A stretch of 41,115 nucleotides of DNA from Polyangiaceae bacterium. Its GTDB lineage: Bacteria; Myxococcota_A; Polyangia; Polyangiales; Polyangiaceae. Below the pieces are notes generated by a model that had not been told where the DNA came from, searched no databases, and was given only the letters and a program-made list of their open reading frames with translations. The translations under genes and the position numbers were made by a program. Below are positions 33,874 through 41,115 of this stretch, piece by piece. Positions within the stretch are counted from its first letter, which is position 1, and each line of letters opens with the position of its first letter. The DNA lies in assembly GCA_016929495.1 (NCBI GenBank), contig JAFGIS010000419.1, positions 1 through 41,115 on the forward strand, in the 5' to 3' direction.

Positions 33874-36057
33874 GTGGCTGCCGACGAGCACTCCATCGCG
33901 GACACACGGGCCGCGACCCTGGCGGCGGTGATCGTCGGTCCGCTGCTTGCGCTCCAAGTGGGGAGCAAGGCTGTGCGCGATGCCCTGTTCCTTTCCATCT
34001 TCGGAGTGCAGGCGCTGCCACGCGTCATGCTCGCTGCGGCGGTCCTGTCTCTGGGCGGAGCGATACTGCTGTCTCGGCTGATGCCGCGGCATGGGCCCCG
34101 CCGCGTACTGCCCGCGCTGCCAGCCGTTGGATCGCTGCTGTTTGCGGCGGAGGGGTGGTTCTTGCCCGACTTGCCCCGCGTGGTCGCGGCGCTGGCCTAC
34201 CTGCACGTCGCGACGCTCGGGGCGCTGTCCATCACCGCCTTCTGGTCATTGGTCAACGAGCGCTTCGATCCTCACGCGGCGCGCCATCTCGTGGGGCGCG
34301 TGGCCGCCGGTGCCGCCCTGGGTGGCCTGATGGGTGGCGTCATGGCGGAGAGGGTAACCGCATGGCTCGGACCGAGGGCGATGCTCTTCGCGCTGGCAAC
34401 GCTGAGCGCCGGCGTCGCGCTGGGCGCGTCGCGGCTCGGGGCCTCTCCGAACCGCGCGGCGCCCGCCCGGTCGCGCCTTTCGCCAGTCAAGTCCACTCCC
34501 TACCTGCGCAAGATGGCGGCACTGGTCGTCGTGGTCGGCATCATGTCGGCGATATCCGACTACGTGCTCAAGGCCGAGGCATCAAACGTGATGTCGTCCG
34601 TGCGCGACTTGACCCGATTCTTCGCTGTCTTCTACACGGTTTCGGGCGTGTTCACGTTCCTTGTCCAGGCCGGGTTGGCACAACGTGTGTTGCAGCGCAT
34701 TGGCCTCGGGGGCACATTGGTCGCGCTCCCCGCGGCGATGCTGGTCTCGGGCGTGCTCGCCGGGGTCATGACGCGCCTTTGGACCGCCGCCCTGCTCAAG
34801 GGTACCGAAGCCACACTCGGCAATTCGCTGTTTCGATCAGCCTATGAACTGCTCTACACACCGGTGGGGGAGGAGCGGAAGCGTCGAGCCAAAGCTCTCA
34901 TCGACGTCGGCGCGGACCGTGTCGGCGACATGGCCGGCAGCGGTCTCATTCTGCTGGTGCTCGCAGCGTCGGCGAACGGCGCCAGCTCGATGGCCGTCTG
35001 GATCGTCGTCCTCGGCGCCGCCGTTGCCCTGTGGCTAAGCATCGGACTGTACGGCGGCTACGTGAAAGAGCTTGCGGCGAGCCTGCAAGCCGGAACGCTG
35101 CAGCTGCGGCCGAACCAGGTGACCGACGCGACGACCCGCCTGACGTTGTCGCAAACGCTGGGGGGCGCGAACCGTGCCGAGCTCCTCGCGGAGATCGAAC
35201 GGCTCTGGCAGGCGGGCCCGCGGAGTGAGGCGTCCGTCGCCGTCGGGGCCATCGACGTGGTCGGGATGAGGCCAGACGACGTGGCGTGTCTTCGGGATTT
35301 CGTCGAGCTGCGCTCGAATGATCCCGATCGCGTGGCCACGGCGCTGTCCCGGCCACGACTCGACGCGCGTCTCGTTCCATTGGTGATCAGCCTGCTCGGC
35401 GACGACCACTTGGCACGGTGCGCACGTTCGGCGCTGTATCGATTGGGGGACCGCGCGACAGGCCTGCTCGGCGACGTGTTGCTCGATCCCGATCAGCCCT
35501 TCCGAGTGCGCCGTCGCATTCCTGCGCTGCTTGCGCAGCTGCACAATGGTAGAGCGGCATGTGCATTAGTGGACGCATTGCGCGACGAGAACTTCGAAGT
35601 ACGAAGACGATGTGGTCTTGCTCTGCGTGAACTGTTGCGGATCCAGCCTGCTCTGCACCCGGGATCTCCACAGATCATGGACGCGGCGGCGCACGAGATC
35701 GAGGCGTGGTCCGACCGTGGCGGCGACTCCATCGAGCGCGCGGAGACGCACTCGCCCCTCCACCTGCGTCACGTGCTCACGTTGATCGGAATCGCCACCA
35801 GGTCCGAGGGAATCGAGCTGGCCTCGCGCGCCCTCGAATCGAGCGATGCGCGCATGCGGGGCACCGCGCTCGAGTATCTGGAAAACGTGGTACCCCTACC
35901 GGTGCGCGCCCCGTTGTTGCAGCGCCTCGGCGCGCCCAGCAGCAAGCCCGCTGTGCCACGGTCGCCCGGCGAACTCGAAAAGGAACTGAACCGCTCGGCG
36001 GCCATCCTGCCTGTCGTTGGCGACAGCCTGCTACCGCCTTCCGAGCAGGAGGATTGA
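33874..36057 (+). CDS. Nucleotide-transporter-like (NTT/MFS) membrane protein with C-terminal HEAT repeats
   Basis: A 727-residue protein from GTG 33874. Residues about 1-400 hold ten to twelve hydrophobic segments with the layout of the ATP/ADP translocase (NTT)-related MFS group (for example GPLLALQVGSKAVRDALFLS, ITAFWSLVNERFDPHAARHL, LLYTPVGEERKRRAKALIDV). The last block is the most characteristic. Residues about 420-690 are a soluble helical region with HEAT-like repeats (LVISLLGDDHLARCARSALY, FRVRRRIPALLAQLHNGRAA, ALRDENFEVRRRCGLALREL). Free-living bacteria have many such NTT-HEAT proteins whose substrate is unknown. It may be a sensor or scaffold rather than a nucleotide exchanger. It is separated by 248 bp from the ligase cassette. 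Confidence 0.8.
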   Translation: MAADEHSIADTRAATLAAVIVGPLLALQVGSKAVRDALFLSIFGVQALPRVMLAAAVLSLGGAILLSRLMPRHGPRRVLPALPAVGSLLFAAEGWFLPDLPRVVAALAYLHVATLGALSITAFWSLVNERFDPHAARHLVGRVAAGAALGGLMGGVMAERVTAWLGPRAMLFALATLSAGVALGASRLGASPNRAAPARSRLSPVKSTPYLRKMAALVVVVGIMSAISDYVLKAEASNVMSSVRDLTRFFAVFYTVSGVFTFLVQAGLAQRVLQRIGLGGTLVALPAAMLVSGVLAGVMTRLWTAALLKGTEATLGNSLFRSAYELLYTPVGEERKRRAKALIDVGADRVGDMAGSGLILLVLAASANGASSMAVWIVVLGAAVALWLSIGLYGGYVKELAASLQAGTLQLRPNQVTDATTRLTLSQTLGGANRAELLAEIERLWQAGPRSEASVAVGAIDVVGMRPDDVACLRDFVELRSNDPDRVATALSRPRLDARLVPLVISLLGDDHLARCARSALYRLGDRATGLLGDVLLDPDQPFRVRRRIPALLAQLHNGRAACALVDALRDENFEVRRRCGLALRELLRIQPALHPGSPQIMDAAAHEIEAWSDRGGDSIERAETHSPLHLRHVLTLIGIATRSEGIELASRALESSDARMRGTALEYLENVVPLPVRAPLLQRLGAPSSKPAVPRSPGELEKELNRSAAILPVVGDSLLPPSEQED

Positions 36058-36305
36058 GCGAGGGCTGGTGCCCTGACCGTTGGGAGCAGCCCGACATTCG
36101 CGACGCGCCGCTGCATGCGCTTCCTCTCCACCGTGCCGCTGGGCGTGGTGGGTCCGAGTCCCACCATGGGGCGGACCCGAGGGCTACGTCGCCCGGCTTC
36201 GCGCTGCCAGCGCCAACGAGGACGGGCCGCCCCCACGGCCTCCGCCACAATGTGGCCTCGGCTGACGGGCCTGCAGTAGACTGGATCGAACACGGAGGCC
36301 GGCCC

Positions 36306-36917
36306 ATGGCCAGAGGAATCGTCGTGACTTTCGAAGGGGAAACCAGCTCGTTTTCCCTGACCAAGTTGGATCGGGAGAAGCTCTACGGCAGAAGAGAACG
36401 CATCGTCGTGGACGAGCGCGGAGATCCTTGCAGCGCAGCACACCTGACGACCGATGGCGCGGCAGTGGTCCCTCCCGGAGGGTGTGCCCATGCGTACGTG
36501 GATGCGTCCTTCGATACGGTCGAACGCTCGGACCTGAAGGCCGTCGACGCGGAGGGGAACTTCGCACAGCTCGTTCCGTCCACGTTGGGGGTAGCCCAGC
36601 CGCTTGAGGGTCCGGTCGACGCGCGGCGCGTGCTCGATCACATCGTGACCGCGGTCTACCAGCTCGCGCCCGAGGCAGTGTCGCCAAAGCTGGCCAGGGC
36701 GCTCGAGGCCGGCCAGGTCTTCGAGACGCGTTTCAACTACCGCGAGGACTACGCGGATAGTCCGTGTTTCCTCCTCGCGAATGAGGACGCGACCTTCGCC
36801 CTCGTCGCCTGCCCCACCCGGTTCGGCTGGGCCGCGCGCGAGGCGGGCGTGACGGAGATCGAGCCCGACAACGCCGAGGCCGGCGAGAGCGACGATCTCG
36901 ACTTCAGCATGATCTGA
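36306..36917 (+). CDS. Unrecognised protein, first gene of a DNA ligase cassette
   Basis: A 203-residue soluble protein from ATG 36306, with GGAGG about 12 bp upstream and TAGACT at 36280 as a possible -10. It begins MARGIVVTFEGETSSFSLTK and continues with DREKLYGRRERIVVDERGDP. The middle (VTAVYQLAPEAVSPKLARAL) is helical and the C terminus is acidic (EAGESDDLDFSMI). I know no family; it is not Ku. It precedes the next gene by 16 bp, so the three genes 36306-39284 are one operon. By association it may help the ligase recognise or hold DNA (inference). Confidence 0.75.
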   Translation: MARGIVVTFEGETSSFSLTKLDREKLYGRRERIVVDERGDPCSAAHLTTDGAAVVPPGGCAHAYVDASFDTVERSDLKAVDAEGNFAQLVPSTLGVAQPLEGPVDARRVLDHIVTAVYQLAPEAVSPKLARALEAGQVFETRFNYREDYADSPCFLLANEDATFALVACPTRFGWAAREAGVTEIEPDNAEAGESDDLDFSMI

Positions 36918-36933
36918 TTGGAGGATCCCAGCG

Positions 36934-37653
36934 ATGGCACGTCTTGTCCCATTGATGGATGCGAAGCGACGTGATGCCCATGTCGCGGCTGAATGGCCGG
37001 CGCGGAGCAAGCCGCTGCGCATGGCTGCTCCGAACGGCGCTCCCGTGCGGCTCGAACGGTTCATTCGTTCGACAGGCAACACGACCTGCGAAGCGATTCG
37101 CCACGCGCATGGCGACGATGCGGCAGTCGCGCGCGCGCTGGCACAGGGCGATCCCGAAATCGACCTCGCTTTGGTCGGCAGGAGACTGGGCGATGCGGCT
37201 CGCGTCTACGTGCGCCAGGACGGTACGCTCCTCGCCACGGCGCGCATGCTGACGGTCGTACGCGGGCCGGACGGAGCGGAGAAGAGTCGCTCCGAGTTCG
37301 TCGATGTCGAGCCCACCGTGAAGGAAGATGGTGCGCCGATTGCCTGGACCGGACGCACGATCTCGCGCGAAGAAGCTATCCACAAGTACGCCTTCACGCG
37401 CAAGCTGCAGCTGTTGCACATCAGCGGGCTCACGTTCGAGTTCTTGTTCGACATGGCGAAATCGCTCGACGAGACCAACCACTTGGCGCTCGTCGGCTCA
37501 GGGCCGAAGGGACAGACGCCGCTCGTCTTCACCACCAACGGTGCGCCCTATCGGGGATTCCTCGAGGGACGCGTCGACGGCAGCCGGTACCAGCTCATCC
37601 TGCATTTGTCGAACCTCGAGCTCAAGGACCTGGGCGCGGAGGTGGGGTCATGA
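36934..37653 (+). CDS. Unrecognised protein, second gene of the DNA ligase cassette
   Basis: A 239-residue soluble protein from ATG 36934, preceded by GGAGG. The first 35 residues are basic. The rest is an alpha/beta sequence with FVDVEPTVKEDGAPI, TISREEAIHKYAFTRKLQLL and LALVGSGPKGQTPLVFTTNG. The last block is rich in Gly and could form a loop. No family is recognised. Its stop overlaps the ligase start (ATGA), so the two are translationally coupled and probably made in similar amounts, which suggests a complex. Confidence 0.75.
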   Translation: MARLVPLMDAKRRDAHVAAEWPARSKPLRMAAPNGAPVRLERFIRSTGNTTCEAIRHAHGDDAAVARALAQGDPEIDLALVGRRLGDAARVYVRQDGTLLATARMLTVVRGPDGAEKSRSEFVDVEPTVKEDGAPIAWTGRTISREEAIHKYAFTRKLQLLHISGLTFEFLFDMAKSLDETNHLALVGSGPKGQTPLVFTTNGAPYRGFLEGRVDGSRYQLILHLSNLELKDLGAEVGS

Positions 37654-39284
37654 CGACACGTTCGGCAGGGCTCGAAGCGTATGCGGGCGGCTTGCTGGGT
37701 GGCCCCGGGTCGCTCGCCGACCCGACGTTGATCGAAACGATGCGCCAGTATCGGACGGAGGTGGCCAAGCGCTACCGCGCGCTCGGACCGGAACAGCTCG
37801 AGGGGGCCATTGTGGCAGGCAAGGTCTGGATGTCGACCAAGCTCGACGGTGAGCTCTGGTTTCTCGTCAAACGGGGAGACGACGTCTTCGCGTGTTCGCC
37901 GAACGGCCGCGTGCTGCAATCGACGCCGCTGCTTCGAGAAGCCGCGGCACAACTCGCATCCGAGCCGGACGCCCTATTCGCCGGCGAGCTCGTGGCCACG
38001 CCCCCCGAAGGTCGCGCGCGCGTCCAACACGTGGCGGCAGCGCTCAAGCACGACGAGCTCGAACCGCGGCTTTCACTTCGGCTGTTCGATATCGTGCGCG
38101 ATGGCGATCAGGACGTCGTACGGATGCGCTACGCCGTCCGCCTGGAGCGCTTGCGGGCTCTGTTCGGAGCCGGCAAGCGGGTTGGCGTCGTGACCACCGT
38201 GGAGGGAGACTCGAAAGAGGTGCCCGCCTACTACCGCGAATGGGTCGCAGCCCAAGGGTTCGAGGGCATCGTCGTCCGGAGCGAAATCGGCATCGTCTAC
38301 AAGGCGAAGCCGGCGCTCACCATCGACGCGGTCGTCATCGCGTTCGGAACGCGCGCGGAGCGGGGAGCGACCGTTGTACGCGAGATCACGGTGGCGCTGC
38401 GGCGGGACGACGGAACGCTGCACGTGCTGGGCTCGGTGGGTGGCGGTTTCTCGGAGGAGGATCGTGTGCAGTGGCTCGACAGACTGAGCGAGCTGGAGGT
38501 TCCGAGCCGGTTCAGAATGGCCAACCGCGACGGAGCCCTGTGCCGGTTCGTCCGCCCGCAGATCGTCGTCGAGATCCAGTGCACGGACCTGATCGAGACG
38601 GACGCGAACGATCTACCCATCGCGCGGATGACGCTCACCTACTCCGAGGGATCCGGCTATGCGCCGTCCGGCGAAGCGCGGATTGCCGCAATGCTGTTTC
38701 CCAGGTTCGTGCGCGAAAGAACGGACAAGGTGCCGGATGTCGCCGGCGTCGGTATCACACAGGTCACCCGTCGGCTCGCACTCGACGACCTGTCGGGCTC
38801 CCTCGGCACCGGCCCGCTGGCGGCTTCCGAGGTCGTGCACCGAGCGGTGTTCACGAAGGGGGACACGGCAGTGCGCAAGGTCGCCGTCATCGAAACGCAC
38901 AAGCAGCCCCACCAGGGCTACGCGCCATTCGTCGTTCACGGAACCGACTTTTCCGCCGGGCGTGCCGAGCCGCTCAAGACGACGCTCCGGACCGCGAGCA
39001 CCCGCGAACGGGCCGACGCGTTCGTGGCCGCATGGATGGCGGAAAACGTCAAGCGCGGGTGGGCGCCGTTCGTGGCGACCGAGTCCCCGGCGACCAGCGG
39101 CACCGCCCAACCGACGGAGGCTCAACCCGAGACGGGTGCTGCAGACGACCTGACACGCCCGGCCGGCACGGTCAGGAAGGCTCGTGCCCGCACGACGGCG
39201 GCAGCCAAACCCGACTTGGCCAAGGCCACGCCGCCAGCTGCGAAGCGCAAGCGAAGGGCGTCGGGAACGGACGAGGACAAGTAG
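37650..39284 (+). CDS. ATP-dependent DNA ligase-like protein with long C-terminal extension
   Basis: A 544-residue member of the ATP-dependent DNA/RNA ligase superfamily. Motif I is Lys64-Leu-Asp-Gly (STKLDGELW), the adenylated lysine. A motif III-like LFAGELVAT follows, with motif IV Glu205 in FEGIVVRS and motif V Lys218-Ala-Lys220 (VYKAKP). An OB-fold region (about 230-370) contains a motif VI-like RFVRERTDK. The sequence therefore looks catalytically complete. Residues about 375-480 are an extra domain, followed by a low-complexity, Lys/Ala/Arg-rich tail (to 544) likely to contact DNA. It lacks the polymerase and nuclease domains of LigD. Nick sealing or end joining is the likely job. Confidence 0.88.
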   Translation: MTTRSAGLEAYAGGLLGGPGSLADPTLIETMRQYRTEVAKRYRALGPEQLEGAIVAGKVWMSTKLDGELWFLVKRGDDVFACSPNGRVLQSTPLLREAAAQLASEPDALFAGELVATPPEGRARVQHVAAALKHDELEPRLSLRLFDIVRDGDQDVVRMRYAVRLERLRALFGAGKRVGVVTTVEGDSKEVPAYYREWVAAQGFEGIVVRSEIGIVYKAKPALTIDAVVIAFGTRAERGATVVREITVALRRDDGTLHVLGSVGGGFSEEDRVQWLDRLSELEVPSRFRMANRDGALCRFVRPQIVVEIQCTDLIETDANDLPIARMTLTYSEGSGYAPSGEARIAAMLFPRFVRERTDKVPDVAGVGITQVTRRLALDDLSGSLGTGPLAASEVVHRAVFTKGDTAVRKVAVIETHKQPHQGYAPFVVHGTDFSAGRAEPLKTTLRTASTRERADAFVAAWMAENVKRGWAPFVATESPATSGTAQPTEAQPETGAADDLTRPAGTVRKARARTTAAAKPDLAKATPPAAKRKRRASGTDEDK

Positions 39285-39288
39285 CGAA

Positions 39289-39302
39289 GCAGACCAGTCT
39301 GC
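39289..39302 (+). terminator. Hairpin after the ligase gene
   Basis: GCAGAC (39289-39294) and GTCTGC (39297-39302) form a short stem 5 bp after the TAG stop. No T-tract follows, and the role is inferred from position. Confidence 0.35.
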
Positions 39303-39504
39303 GTGGTCCGCGCAGAGTCCGCGACCTCGGCTGAAGGGACCTCGCCGTGGGCCGGCGCCTGATCGCTGCGGTACTCCTCCGAAAGCAGGGCGGCGGAGCC
39401 AGGCCGAATGCGGGGACGCGCGGCGCAGCCGCGCGAGTGACTGGACTCAACCGAAACGACGGACGGTTGCAGTCCGCTGGTCCCGGTGGGAAAATGTTTG
39501 GCTG

Positions 39505-39840
39505 ATGACCAGGGCGTCGGCCATCACCTTCGTGTACCCAGACACGGGTGAAGTTGGAGTCAATCCCTCGGCGTGGTACCCCGGCCACGGCCTAGCCGAC
39601 AGGCTCGGGGACGTTCCTCTCAACGGGTTGCCGTTCGTGGTCGTGGCAGACGGCGAGCGCATCTACCAGGGCGCCTTCATGACCGTGGTCTCCTCGGTGG
39701 CCTCGAGCGGCCCCCGGGTCATGGTGGAGACGAGCACTCCGGACGGCTTCGTCATCGAGTCTCCCGTTGGCGGCGCCGATCCGCGCAATGACGGCCGGAT
39801 CCTTGCGGTGCTGACTCAGACGTCACGGATGATCAAGTAG
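39505..39840 (+). CDS. Small hypothetical protein
   Basis: A 111-residue soluble protein from ATG 39505. It is rich in beta-type sequence (ITFVYPDTGEVGVNPSAWYP, LPFVVVADGERIYQGAFMTV, PDGFVIESPVGGADPRNDGR). No signal peptide, motif or family is recognised. It is separated from the ligase by 220 bp in which I see only a short hairpin, so it is probably transcribed on its own. It ends 6 bp from the convergent lipoprotein gene. Confidence 0.6.
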   Translation: MTRASAITFVYPDTGEVGVNPSAWYPGHGLADRLGDVPLNGLPFVVVADGERIYQGAFMTVVSSVASSGPRVMVETSTPDGFVIESPVGGADPRNDGRILAVLTQTSRMIK

Positions 39841-39846
39841 CGGGGA

Positions 39847-40392
39847 TCACTCGAGCTTCAGCGGATCGAGCTGCTGGCCATCCGGGGTCAACCCGGCCCG
39901 ACGCCAGCGTTCCTCCTCGCTGATGCCCTTGACCGCGGGGGGCGGCGTCCTGTCGCGGATCACGAGCAAGCTGCGCCGATGGCGCCGCACGAGCTCGAAC
40001 AGGTACTTGCGCCCGGGATCTCCCCCCTTGATCCGCACGTCGTTGAAGACGAAGCGGGAGCCGGTGAACTCCACCTGGGACACCTGTACGCGGTCGCGCA
40101 CGTACCGCGCCAGCGCCTCGAGGCTGGCCGTGCCGGACATGTGCACCTCGCGCGCTGACTGCGACTGTAGCTTCATGCCCAAGGGGACGGCAAAGCCGAA
40201 AACCATTCGGCTGCTCGCGCCGAGCTCCCCCGGCGCGAGCCGGTCCACCGGGTGTCCCGCGTCGTTCTGACCACGCATCGCTCGAGCGGGCGCCGTCTTG
40301 TGACTCGTCTCGCAGGACGCCAAGGTCGATCCGAGGGCCACGACGGCTCCCAAAACCAGGGGCCGGAACGTCAGTCGATGATGGCTGCCCAT
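39847..40392 (-). CDS. Lipoprotein, function unknown
   Basis: A 181-residue protein with a clear lipoprotein signal (LVLGAVVALGSTLASC, lipid on Cys27). The mature part has a Ser/Ala/Gly-rich segment and then a compact domain: SLEALARYVRDRVQVSQVEF, SRFVFNDVRIKGGDPGRKYL and FELVRRHRRSLLVIRDRTPP. No family is recognised. Its start overlaps the end of the upstream PilY1-like gene by 22 bp, so the two are co-transcribed and may act together at the cell surface. Confidence 0.75.
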   Translation of the reverse strand: MGSHHRLTFRPLVLGAVVALGSTLASCETSHKTAPARAMRGQNDAGHPVDRLAPGELGASSRMVFGFAVPLGMKLQSQSAREVHMSGTASLEALARYVRDRVQVSQVEFTGSRFVFNDVRIKGGDPGRKYLFELVRRHRRSLLVIRDRTPPPAVKGISEEERWRRAGLTPDGQQLDPLKLE

Positions 40393-41115
40393 GAGTCGAT
40401 CCGCGGACTCGTGTTTGGTGGAGGCAGAGGAACGGACGAAACCTTGGTCTGCCCGCCTTCGACCTCCGTGCCCTTGCTGCCGGTCTGCATGACGAGCTGG
40501 AAGCTCGCCGGCGTGATGCTCTGGATCCGACGATGGCCAGACGGGTTGTTCTGACCGGTGAAGTCATCCGTGAAGTCAGGGCTGTCCTCGGCGACGCACG
40601 ACGGAAGCTGCACGACACTGACTCCGAAGATGACGGCTCCCTGCGCGAACAGCGCGTCCTCATCGTCCGACCCCGGTACGCACTTCTGCCCCGACGGCAG
40701 TCCGGTGGTGAGCGCCTCGGGTAGGGCCTGGGCCCCGCCCGACGCCGGGACGTTCTCACCGCCACTGGTTTCGGCCGAATTGAGGTAGTGCAGTCCCCAC
40801 AGACAGCTCGCTCCCGTGTCGCACACCGCGTGGGCTGCTGTGACGGGCTGGTAGGTCGAGAAGTAGAGCGCGCCCGCAAAGATCGAGATCGGGCCGGTCA
40901 CCCGATTGCCGCCGTGAAGCTCCTCGTACCAGTTGACCTTGGTTTCCGTCTCGTTGGGGTGCGCCTCTTGCGGGACCTCGGTCAGAGAGAACACGTAGTT
41001 GAGTTGGTCCGCCGACGTGACCAGGTCCTGGTCCCCCGTCGAGAAGGCGACCGTCACGTTGCCCAGGTCGTTGACGGACAACACCGGCTGAGTCTCGATC
41101 GGCTGGCCCGCGTAC
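40371..41115 (-). CDS. PilY1-like beta-propeller protein, C-terminal part
   Basis: The frame is open to the right edge, so only the last 247 codons are seen. The first visible residues (YAGQPIETQPVLSVNDLGNV then TVAFSTGDQDLV) match the propeller blade of PilY1-type pilus tip proteins, where a GxPI-x-TxP-x-L strand is followed by V-x-F-x-TG. Residues near the C terminus include NNPSGHRRIQSITPASFQLV. PilY1 proteins sit at the type IV pilus tip and affect adhesion and retraction. The assignment rests on short motifs and would be firmer with the N terminus. If right, it is the second pilus-related locus in the window. Confidence 0.55.
   Translation of the reverse strand, partial: YAGQPIETQPVLSVNDLGNVTVAFSTGDQDLVTSADQLNYVFSLTEVPQEAHPNETETKVNWYEELHGGNRVTGPISIFAGALYFSTYQPVTAAHAVCDTGASCLWGLHYLNSAETSGGENVPASGGAQALPEALTTGLPSGQKCVPGSDDEDALFAQGAVIFGVSVVQLPSCVAEDSPDFTDDFTGQNNPSGHRRIQSITPASFQLVMQTGSKGTEVEGGQTKVSSVPLPPPNTSPRIDSWAAIID

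Noticed and set aside
36148-36166. tRNA T-arm-like hairpin (GGTGGG stem, 7-nt TCCGAGT loop)
   Set aside because: The second loop base is C, not T, and no matching acceptor, anticodon or D arms lie around it.
36306-36917. First gene of the ligase cassette as Ku
   Set aside because: It neighbours a ligase, but it is shorter than bacterial Ku and shows none of the Ku core motifs I know.

Overview
The window is high-GC (about two thirds G+C), gene-dense bacterial DNA. The gene content points to a myxobacterium or close relative (Myxococcota, Polyangiales-like). Pointers are an FHA protein starting MWKL, a PilC-PilS pair, a receiver fused to a DUF4388-like domain, a secreted subtilase with tandem Cys-rich repeats, a PilY1-like fragment and many unrecognised lipoproteins and repeat proteins. 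This placement is inference from gene content; no rRNA or tRNA gene is present.

Layout. 1-1380 (minus): start of an FHA protein and a beta-lactamase-fold serine hydrolase. 1410-5273 (plus): promoter, pilC, pilS and a lone MlaC-like protein. 5286-10866: a large inverted repeat, a TPR protein, an Asp-box propeller protein, a DUF4911-like protein and a hypothetical protein, separated by palindromic repeats. 10886-14531 (plus): a thioredoxin-fold protein without catalytic cysteines, argG, a DUF72 protein and a secreted protein. 14706-19900 (plus): a four-gene operon with stop/start overlaps. It encodes a membrane protein ending in a CHSA/CHDA tail, a radical SAM/SPASM enzyme with a fused RRE-like domain, a coiled-coil zinc-ribbon protein and a membrane zinc-ribbon protein. 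19971-28140 (minus): two serine proteases (S8 with P domain, S1 trypsin-like), a possible small ORF and the glycine cleavage genes gcvP, gcvH and gcvT. 28578-33438: an atypical receiver-DUF4388 protein and, convergent with it, a large modular subtilase. 33874-39840 (plus): a nucleotide-transporter-like/HEAT protein, then three adjacent genes ending in an ATP-dependent DNA ligase, then a small hypothetical. 39847-41115 (minus): a lipoprotein and the C-terminal part of a PilY1-like protein.

The most interesting candidate is the 14706-19900 operon. It looks like a post-translational modification system whose presumed substrate is the C-terminal 4-residue Cys repeat of a membrane protein, with the modifying enzyme translated from an overlapping start codon. 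Second is the ligase cassette at 36306-39284, which carries two unrecognised partners and no Ku. Third, two families of short palindromes are scattered through the intergenic regions, and several begin at the TAG stop codon of the upstream gene.
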